From Janibacter sp. (GTDB lineage Bacteria > Actinomycetota > Actinomycetes > Actinomycetales > Dermatophilaceae): a DNA stretch of 43,883 nt. This document shows positions 37,179 to 43,883 of this stretch, piece by piece (within the stretch, counting starts at the first letter, position 1; the number at the start of each line of letters is the position of its first letter). Made by a program: the position numbers and the translations under genes. Below the pieces are notes generated by a model. That model saw nothing but the letters and a program-made list of their open reading frames with translations, made no database searches and was not told where the DNA came from. The stretch covers positions 1 through 43,883 of the forward strand of contig JAKDKQ010000003.1 of the NCBI GenBank assembly GCA_030453295.1, given 5' to 3'.

Positions 37179-38510
37179 ATGCAAGCGCAGAACTTCCTCA
37201 ACGACATCGACTGGGCAGGGCTGTTGGGCAAGGCCCTCTCTGCCCTGGCCATCCTCGTCGTCACCTGGTTGGTGGCGATGATCGTCAAGTCGCTGTTCAC
37301 CAAGCTCTCCACCAAGGTCCCCGCCCTCCAGCGGGCCGGCTCGGACGGCGCCAGCGTCGGCACGACGCTGGGCTCCATCGGGTCGCTCATCGTCTGGATG
37401 CTCGGACTCGTGGCGATCCTCCAGGTCCTGGGTCTCAACCAGGTCCTCGCGCCCATCCAGAGCATGGTCGACGGGGTCCTCGGCTTCCTGCCCAACCTCA
37501 TCGGCGCAGGCATCGTCTTCTTCGTCGGTGCACTGCTGGCCAAGGTGGTCCGTCAGCTCGTCCAGACGGCCCTGGCAGCCCTGCCCTTCGACAAGTGGCT
37601 CAAGACGGCCGGCTCCAAGGCCGGCTCGATCCCCGGTGCCCCGGCGGCCGCCTCCGCCGGACCGCCTCCGCCGCCCCCGGGCCAGCCCGCCGCGCCATCC
37701 GCGCAGCACCAGGGCTCCCCGCAGCCGCCCGCTGGCTACGGAGCCGTGCCCGCCGGTGGTCAGGGTGCCGGCACGTCGATCCCCAAGACGGTCGCGACCG
37801 TCATCTACGCACTCATCATGATCGTGGTGACGATCGCTGCGCTGCAGATCCTGGGCATCGAGTCGATCTCCCGGCCGGCGGAGCAGATGCTCCAGTCGAT
37901 CTTCGACGCGATCCCGCTGATCATCGCGGCCGGTGTCATGCTCGCCCTGGGCATCTTCATCGCCAAGTTCGCCGGTGACATCATCCAGCAGATCCTCGAC
38001 GGAGTCGGCGTCGACCGTCAGCTCGCCGAGCTGGACGTGCTGCCCGCTGGCACCAAGGTCGTCCCGGTCATCGCCAAGGTGGCGCAGATCGCGATCGTGC
38101 TCTTCTTCGCGGTCATGGCGGCGCAGCTGCTGAACTTCCCGCAGATCACGAGGTTCCTCAGCGAGGTGCTCAGCCTCGGTGGCAAGGTCATCTTCGGCGC
38201 AGCGATCATCGCTGCGGGCTTCTTCGTCGCCAACCTGCTGGCGAAGATGCTCTCCGGTGTCGGTGCGACGATCGTCAAGTACGCGACGATCGTGCTCTTC
38301 GTCGCGATGGGCCTGAAGTACATGGGCATCGCGGACTCGATCATCGAGCTCGGCTTCGGTGCCCTCGTCGTCGGTGGCGCGGCAGCAGCCGCCCTCGCCT
38401 TCGGCCTCGGTGGTCGCGACGCGGCCGCCCGTCAGCTGGACCGCCTCTCGGCCAAGGCCGAGGCGCAGCCCACGCAGGCTCCGGGCCAGGGTGACACCCA
38501 GCAGCTCTGA
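37179..38510 (+). CDS. Mechanosensitive-channel-like protein with conserved TM-helix repeats (PF05552-like)
   Basis: Repeated amphipathic/TM blocks (LPNLIGAGIVFFVGALLAKVV; IPLIIAAGVMLALGIFIAKFAGDII) around a Pro-rich insert. Confidence 0.85.
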   Translation: MQAQNFLNDIDWAGLLGKALSALAILVVTWLVAMIVKSLFTKLSTKVPALQRAGSDGASVGTTLGSIGSLIVWMLGLVAILQVLGLNQVLAPIQSMVDGVLGFLPNLIGAGIVFFVGALLAKVVRQLVQTALAALPFDKWLKTAGSKAGSIPGAPAAASAGPPPPPPGQPAAPSAQHQGSPQPPAGYGAVPAGGQGAGTSIPKTVATVIYALIMIVVTIAALQILGIESISRPAEQMLQSIFDAIPLIIAAGVMLALGIFIAKFAGDIIQQILDGVGVDRQLAELDVLPAGTKVVPVIAKVAQIAIVLFFAVMAAQLLNFPQITRFLSEVLSLGGKVIFGAAIIAAGFFVANLLAKMLSGVGATIVKYATIVLFVAMGLKYMGIADSIIELGFGALVVGGAAAAALAFGLGGRDAAARQLDRLSAKAEAQPTQAPGQGDTQQL

Positions 38511-38526
38511 GCAACAGCTGGACCAC

Positions 38527-38574
38527 ATGACGAAGGGTGGTACTCCCGTGATCGGGGGTACCACCCTTCGTCAT
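38527..38574. terminator. Bidirectional hairpin between the TM-helix gene and the acyl-CoA ligase gene
   Basis: atgacgaagggtggtac-t-cccg-tgat-cggg-g-gtaccacccttcgtcat: about 22-bp stem, 4-nt loop. Confidence 0.85.
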
Positions 38575-38590
38575 GCCGTCATGCCGTCAT
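38571..38590. repeat. Short tandem repeat tcatgccg x2 plus partial copy
   Basis: tcatgccg-tcatgccg-tcat runs from the terminator arm into the ligase stop codon (38587). Confidence 0.7.
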
Positions 38591-40215
38591 GAACCGAGGA
38601 ACTGCTGAGCCTGCTCTCGCATCTCGACCTTGCGCACCTTGCCGGTGACGGTCATGGGGAAGGCATCGGTGACGTGCACGTACTTCGGGATCTTGTAGTG
38701 CGCGAGCTTGCCGGAGGCGAACTGCCGCACGTCGTCGGCGGTGAGCGCCGCAGCGCCCTCCCGCAGCACGACCCAGGCCATGAGCTCTTCGCCGTACTTG
38801 TCGTCCGGGACGCCGATGACCTGGACGTCCGCGATGTCGGCGTGTGTGTAGAGGAACTCCTCGACCTCGCGCGGGTAGATGTTCTCCCCACCGCGGATGA
38901 CGAGGTCCTTGATCCGACCGACGATGTTGACGTACCCGTCCTCGTCCATCGTGGCCAGGTCGCCGGTGTGCATCCAACGAGCTGCGTCGATCGCCTCGGC
39001 GGTCTTGTCCTCCTGCTCCCAGTAGCCGAGCATCACGCTGTAGCCGCGGGTGCACAGCTCGCCGGTTTCGCCGCGCGGGAGCGGGACGCCCGAGATCGCG
39101 TCGACGATCTTGGACTCGATGTGCGGCATCGAGCGACCGACGGTCTCGGTGCGTCGGGCGAGGTTGTCGTCCGTGCGGGTCATCGTCGACACCGGTGAGG
39201 TCTCGGTCATGCCGTAGCTGATGGCGACCTCGGTCATGTTCATCTGCGCCACCACGCGCTTCATCACCTCGACCGGGCAGATGGAGCCGGCCATGATGCC
39301 GGTGCGCAGCGTGCTCAGGTCGTGATCGGCGAAGGTCGGCAGGTCCAGCTCGGCGATGAACATCGTCGGTACGCCGTACAGCGAGGTGCAGCGCTCCTGC
39401 GCGACTGCTCGCAGCGTGGCCTCGGGGTCGAAGGAGGGCGCCGGGATCACCATGCAGGCACCGTGCGAGGTGGCGGCCAGGTTGCCCATGACCATGCCGA
39501 AGCAGTGGTAGAAGGGCACCGGGATGCAGATCCGGTCGGCCTCGGTGTAGTTGATCATCTCGCCGACGAAGTACCCGTTGTTGAGGATGTTGTGGTGGCT
39601 GAGGGTCGCGCCCTTGGGGAACCCGGTCGTGCCGGACGTGTACTGGATGTTGATCGGGTCGTCGGGGGTGAGGGAGGCTCCGCGCTCGGCCAGCTGCTCG
39701 TCGGTGATGGAGGAGCCACCCGTGGCGAGCTCGTCCCAGGACGCGTCACCGATGTAGACGACCTCGCTCAGGCCGGGCAGCTCCGGGCGCGCCTCGTCGA
39801 CCATGCCCCGGTAGTCCGACGTCTTGTGCGACAGCGCGCTCACGAGCATGCGCATGCCCGACTGCTTGACGACATAGGTCAGCTCGTGGGTGCGGTAGGC
39901 CGGGTTGACGTTGACGAGGATCGCGCCCATCCGCGCGGTCGCGTACTGCAGGATCGTCCACTCGGGGCAGTTGGGTGCCCAGATGCCGATGCGGTCGCCG
40001 GCGGCCACTCCCTTCGCCATCAGCGCCTTGGCCACGGCGTCCACGTCGGCGAGCAGCTCGCTGTACGTCCACCGGCGACCGCTCGGGACGTCCACGAGTG
40101 CCTCGCGGGCGCCGTGCACGGCCACGGTGCGCTCGAGGTTGGCGCCGATCGTGTCGCCGAGCAGGGGCGTGTCGGAGACGCCTGACGTGTACGAAGGGAG
40201 CACGGCTGCGGTCAT
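38587..40215 (-). CDS. AMP-binding fatty-acyl-CoA ligase (FadD-like)
   Basis: INIQYTSGTTGFPKGATLSHHNI, ISYGMTETSPVS, GRIKDLVIRGGENIYPREVEEFL. Start trimmed to ATG 40215. Confidence 0.93.
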   Translation of the reverse strand: MTAAVLPSYTSGVSDTPLLGDTIGANLERTVAVHGAREALVDVPSGRRWTYSELLADVDAVAKALMAKGVAAGDRIGIWAPNCPEWTILQYATARMGAILVNVNPAYRTHELTYVVKQSGMRMLVSALSHKTSDYRGMVDEARPELPGLSEVVYIGDASWDELATGGSSITDEQLAERGASLTPDDPINIQYTSGTTGFPKGATLSHHNILNNGYFVGEMINYTEADRICIPVPFYHCFGMVMGNLAATSHGACMVIPAPSFDPEATLRAVAQERCTSLYGVPTMFIAELDLPTFADHDLSTLRTGIMAGSICPVEVMKRVVAQMNMTEVAISYGMTETSPVSTMTRTDDNLARRTETVGRSMPHIESKIVDAISGVPLPRGETGELCTRGYSVMLGYWEQEDKTAEAIDAARWMHTGDLATMDEDGYVNIVGRIKDLVIRGGENIYPREVEEFLYTHADIADVQVIGVPDDKYGEELMAWVVLREGAAALTADDVRQFASGKLAHYKIPKYVHVTDAFPMTVTGKVRKVEMREQAQQFLGS

Positions 40216-40397
40216 TCGGTTCCTCCTGGGGAGCGCCTCGTTGCGTGGACTCCACGATGCCACGCGTGAGGCGTCCTGCGTCGCGCTCGGTGCGGTCGAG
40301 CTGTGCCAGGCGGCTGACCGGCGGTGTGGTGTGGATGTGCTGCCCCGGGGCGTCATTTTGCCGACTGTCTGGGCAGCGCAGGGGGTCTGTCTGCTTG

Positions 40398-40452
40398 CTC
40401 CGTCCGTGACTCATGAGGTGAATCAGATTCGTCCCGTGAGTCACGGACGGAG
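40398..40452. repeat. Nested inverted repeat upstream of acyl-CoA ligase gene
   Basis: ctccgtccgtgactca (40398-40413) / tgagtcacggacggag (40437-40452), 16 bp perfect, with gaatc-a-gattc in the spacer. Confidence 0.85.
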
Positions 40453-40504
40453 GGAGCCGACACCTCGGCCCTCGTCCACCCGATGCTCGCCCGGATCGTT
40501 GCTG

Positions 40505-40912
40505 GGGCTGGGTGCTCGTCAGTGACGTCAAAGGGAACTGCCACCTGACCGGGCACCAACCGACGAAGGGGAGGGACGCCCACCTCGATGACGGAGCGCC
40601 CTCTCGGGGCCAGGTGTCGCGCGGCATTGCGGAAGCACTCGACCTGCTCCTCCTGCGTGCGCAGCTGGTCGACCATCGAAGCAGCTGGTCGACCATCGGA
40701 GCGGACAGCTCGATCCCGGTCACGGGGACCCCCTTCGCCCTGAGCGGGACACCGATCCGGCCGGTCCCGATCGCCAGCTCCAGCGCCGCCCCACCGTCGG
40801 CCAGCCGGGCCAACATCTCGACGGTGGGGCCGACGACCTCCGGGGCGAAGACTCCCTCCTCGCCGTCGTATCGCGCGGTCTGCTCGGTCGTCCACACGTC
40901 GCTGCTCGTCAT
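40505..40912 (-). pseudogene. Class I SAM-dependent methyltransferase remnant (frameshift plus apparent deletions)
   Basis: MTSSDVWTTEQTARYDGEEG...LELAIGTGRIGVPLRAKGVPVTGIELSAPMVDQL in one frame; RTQEEQVECFRNAARHLAPRGRSVIEVGVPPLRRLVPGQVAVPFDVTDEH continues in another. Confidence 0.8.
40661..40700. repeat. 20-bp tandem duplication in the methyltransferase remnant
   Basis: gcagctggtcgaccatcgAa / gcagctggtcgaccatcgGa, one mismatch. Confidence 0.95.
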
Positions 40913-40975
40913 GCCTCCAGCAGACCAGCATCGCCTGGGCGATGACCAGTGAATTGTTGGTCGCCGATCTCGGGC

Positions 40976-41620
40976 TCACCCGGTCGGGTCGTCGCTCCCG
41001 CGCTCGATACCGAGTGTCGCCAGCAGGTCCTCGTGCAGCTGGATCCAGCAGATGTTGAGCGACGGCACGTCGGGGGAGTCGACCCAGGAGTTCGATCCGC
41101 GTTCGGCCCGGTGCAGTGCCCTGTCGAGGCGGGGCTGGTGCAGGTCGAAGCGCTGCAGGACCCTGGTCAGTCGGTCGAGGACGGGTCGCAGGTCCTCGAC
41201 CAACCCACCGAGGCGGCGGATCACTGCGTCGTCGTGTGCCGCGTCGCGGTGGTCGTTGGGTGCGAGCGGGTCCGTCGCCGTGGGCCGCAGCTGCCACTGC
41301 GTCATGACCGTGCCGATCCTGCGGTTGAGCGGGAGGAAGGCGGCGTGCGCTTCTTCGACGACGGCTCGACCACCGACCTCGTCCAGCTCGACGGCGAGGG
41401 CGGACTCTCCCTTCGCCCGGCCGAGCTCAGTGAGGTGCCATGTCGTGCTCCCGCCGAAGGCGGATCGGCCCACCTGCCCCAGCGCTCGCGCGTCCTCGAG
41501 GGCCTCCTCGACGACCTCCGCGGGCAGGGACCTCAGGCTCGAGACCTGACCGGTGCTCGCGTGACCGAGCACGCGCAGCGTGTGGGGGACGAGGAGGTCG
41601 GGCCCGGAGTGGTGGGACAT
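40976..41620 (-). CDS. Winged-helix transcriptional regulator-like protein
   Basis: N-terminal [60 protein letters not shown]; divergent from the UvrA-like gene. Confidence 0.65.
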   Translation of the reverse strand: MSHHSGPDLLVPHTLRVLGHASTGQVSSLRSLPAEVVEEALEDARALGQVGRSAFGGSTTWHLTELGRAKGESALAVELDEVGGRAVVEEAHAAFLPLNRRIGTVMTQWQLRPTATDPLAPNDHRDAAHDDAVIRRLGGLVEDLRPVLDRLTRVLQRFDLHQPRLDRALHRAERGSNSWVDSPDVPSLNICWIQLHEDLLATLGIERGSDDPTG

Positions 41621-41676
41621 GTCACCAGCATCTGCTTGGATCGTCTGGTCCCTCCCGACCACCCCCAGGAGCGCCG

Positions 41677-43883
41677 ATGCCTCACGATGCCGACAGCCAC
41701 GACCTCATCCGCGTGCAGGGAGCGAGGGAGAACAACCTCAAGGACATCAGCGTCGACCTGCCCAAGCGGCGGCTGACGGTCTTCACCGGGGTCTCCGGGT
41801 CGGGGAAGAGCTCGCTCGTCTTCGGCACGATCGCCGCGGAGTCACGTCGGCTGATCGACGAGACCTACAGCGCCTTCCTGCAGGGCTTCATGCCCTCGCT
41901 CGCCCGGCCGGAGGTCGACCACCTCGAGGGCCTGACCACGGCGATCATCGTCGACCAGGAGCGCATGGGGGCCAACCCGCGCTCGACGGTCGGCACCGCG
42001 ACCGACGCCAACGCGATGCTGCGCATCCTCTTCTCCCGCCTCGGCCAGCCGCACGTCGGGCCACCGACCGCCTACTCCTTCAACGTCCCCACCCGCAAGG
42101 CCAGCGGATCGATGACGACCGACAAGGGCACCCACACGGAGCGCAAGACCGTCAAGCAGCAGGTCTACCTCGGCGGCATGTGCCCGCGCTGCGAGGGCAT
42201 GGGGCAGGTCAGCGACATCGATCTCACCGCGCTCTACGACGAGACGAAGTCGCTGCGCGATGGCGCACTCACCGTCCCCGGATACTCGATGGACGGCTGG
42301 TACGGACGCCTCTTCGAGGGCATGGGCCTGCCGATGGACAAGCCGATCGCGAAGTTCACCGACAAGCAGCGCGAGACGATGCTCTACAGCGAGCCGACGC
42401 GGATCAAGGTCGAGGGTGTCAACCTCACCTTCGAGGGGATCATCCCCAAGATCCAGAAGTCGATGCTCTCCAAGGACCCCGAGGCGATGCAGCCGCACGT
42501 GCGCCGCTTCGTCGAGCGGGCCGTGACCTTCCAGATCTGCCCCGAGTGCGAGGGCACGCGACTGACGCCCGAGGCCCGCTCGTCGAAGATCCGGGGCAAG
42601 AGCATCGCGGACCTGTGCGGCATGCAGATCAACGACCTCGCCGCCTGGGTGCGCGAGCTCGACGAGCCCGGCTTCGAGCCGCTACTGAAGGGGCTGCAGC
42701 ACCTGCTCGACTCCTTCACCGAGATCGGTCTGGGCTACCTCTCGCTGGACCGGCCGGCAGGGACCCTGTCCGGGGGAGAGGCGCAGCGGGCCAAGATGAT
42801 CCGCCACCTCGGGTCCTCGCTCACCGATGTCACCTATGTCTTCGACGAGCCGACGATCGGGCTGCACCCGCACGACATCGCCCGGATGAACGACCTGCTC
42901 CTGCGGCTGCGCGACAAGGGCAACACCGTCCTCGTGGTCGAGCACAAGCCGGAGACCATCGCCATCGCCGATCATGCCGTCGACCTCGGTCCGCTGGCGG
43001 GGTCGAAGGGGGGCGAGATCGTCTTCGAGGGCACCGTCGAGGAGCTGCGTGCGAGCGACACACTCACGGGTCGCCACCTCGACCACCGGGCGGCACTCAA
43101 GGACGAGGTCCGCACTGCGACTGGCGCGCTCGAGATCCGCGGCGCCGACACCCACAACCTCAAGGACGTCGACGTCGACATCCCGCTCGGCGTGCTCGCG
43201 GTCGTGACGGGTGTGGCCGGCTCCGGCAAGAGCTCGCTCGTCCACGGGGGCCTCGACCACCGCGACGAGGTCGTGGTCGTCGACCAGGCGGCGATCAAGG
43301 GCTCCCGTCGCAGCAACCCCGCGACCTACACCGGTCTGCTCGAGCCGGTCCGCAAGGCCTTCGCGAAGGCCAACGGCGTCAAGCCCGCGCTCTTCAGCTC
43401 GAACTCCGAGGGCGCCTGCCCGACGTGCAACGGTGCGGGGGTGATCTTCACCGAGCTCGGGGTCATGGCGACGGTCGAGTCGCCCTGCGAGGACTGCGAG
43501 GGCCGCCGCTTCCAGGACGCGGTCCTCGAGTACGAGCTCGCCGGCAACAACATCGCCGACGTCCTCGAGATGTCGATGACCGATGCACGGGACTTCTTCG
43601 CCAAGGACGGCCCGGCACCACTGCCCGCCGCGCACAAGATCCTGGACCGCCTCGTCGACGTCGGTCTGGGCTACCTCACGCTCGGGCAGCCGCTCACGGC
43701 ACTGTCCGGCGGTGAGCGCCAGCGCCTCAAGCTCGCCGTGCACATGGGGGACAAGGGAGAGGTCTACGTCCTCGACGAGCCGACCACCGGTCTGCACCTG
43801 GCCGATGTCGACAACCTGCTCGGCCTCCTCGACCGTCTCGTCGACTCCGGCAAGTCAGTCATCGTCATCGAGCACCACCAGGC
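41677..43883 (+). CDS. UvrA-like excinuclease/ABC ATPase, 3' end outside window
   Basis: [93 protein letters not shown], second [26 protein letters not shown]. Absent from the ORF track because it is open at the edge. Confidence 0.93.
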   Translation, partial: MPHDADSHDLIRVQGARENNLKDISVDLPKRRLTVFTGVSGSGKSSLVFGTIAAESRRLIDETYSAFLQGFMPSLARPEVDHLEGLTTAIIVDQERMGANPRSTVGTATDANAMLRILFSRLGQPHVGPPTAYSFNVPTRKASGSMTTDKGTHTERKTVKQQVYLGGMCPRCEGMGQVSDIDLTALYDETKSLRDGALTVPGYSMDGWYGRLFEGMGLPMDKPIAKFTDKQRETMLYSEPTRIKVEGVNLTFEGIIPKIQKSMLSKDPEAMQPHVRRFVERAVTFQICPECEGTRLTPEARSSKIRGKSIADLCGMQINDLAAWVRELDEPGFEPLLKGLQHLLDSFTEIGLGYLSLDRPAGTLSGGEAQRAKMIRHLGSSLTDVTYVFDEPTIGLHPHDIARMNDLLLRLRDKGNTVLVVEHKPETIAIADHAVDLGPLAGSKGGEIVFEGTVEELRASDTLTGRHLDHRAALKDEVRTATGALEIRGADTHNLKDVDVDIPLGVLAVVTGVAGSGKSSLVHGGLDHRDEVVVVDQAAIKGSRRSNPATYTGLLEPVRKAFAKANGVKPALFSSNSEGACPTCNGAGVIFTELGVMATVESPCEDCEGRRFQDAVLEYELAGNNIADVLEMSMTDARDFFAKDGPAPLPAAHKILDRLVDVGLGYLTLGQPLTALSGGERQRLKLAVHMGDKGEVYVLDEPTTGLHLADVDNLLGLLDRLVDSGKSVIVIEHHQ

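Noticed and set aside
39746-40912. 388-aa minus-strand ORF as an intact methyltransferase
   Set aside because: Only the first ~75 residues are methyltransferase-like; after the 20-bp duplication it is off-frame, then overlaps the acyl-CoA ligase gene out of frame.
41580-43715. 711-aa plus-strand ORF
   Set aside because: Arg/Ala/Pro-rich off-frame translation of the UvrA-like gene; UvrA motifs are in the frame starting at 41677.

Overview
The window is high-GC actinobacterial chromosome, and the gene content and order fit an Intrasporangiaceae-like Micrococcales (inference, no search run). It is almost fully coding and mostly conserved metabolism and housekeeping. I saw no CRISPR array, rRNA, tRNA, prophage, transposase or biosynthetic megacluster. 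Main blocks, left to right: a GntR/FCD regulator with an operator-like palindrome; an SDR; NhaA; DUF6328, a DJ-1/PfpI-like protein and an isochorismatase; ectABC; a PatB/MalY C-S lyase; a block with the same order as M. tuberculosis Rv1823-Rv1832 (DUF881, small basic protein, DUF881, gcvH, FHA/GarA-like, MerR/FtsR-like, DUF151 nuclease, MerR, then a glycine riboswitch and gcvP); sbcDC; an ABC exporter with a two-component system; a GCS2-like ligase; a histidine phosphatase, OsmC, a flavoprotein and YciO; kbl-tdh; two DUF4190-like proteins; a GDPD; RlmC; a TM-helix-repeat membrane protein; an acyl-CoA ligase; a decayed methyltransferase; a regulator; and a UvrA-like ATPase cut off by the window end. 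I found no convincing new multi-gene system. The best second-look items are: the structured leader of the Rv1830-like merR gene; the single-aptamer glycine riboswitch with a possible SD-sequestering hairpin; the GarA-like protein without a visible ETTS phospho-motif; the GntR-type palindrome filling a predicted promoter spacer; a methyltransferase pseudogene with a 20-bp tandem duplication at an apparent deletion junction, next to a nested palindrome; an apparently over-represented octamer RCGAAGGG; and several predicted leaderless genes.
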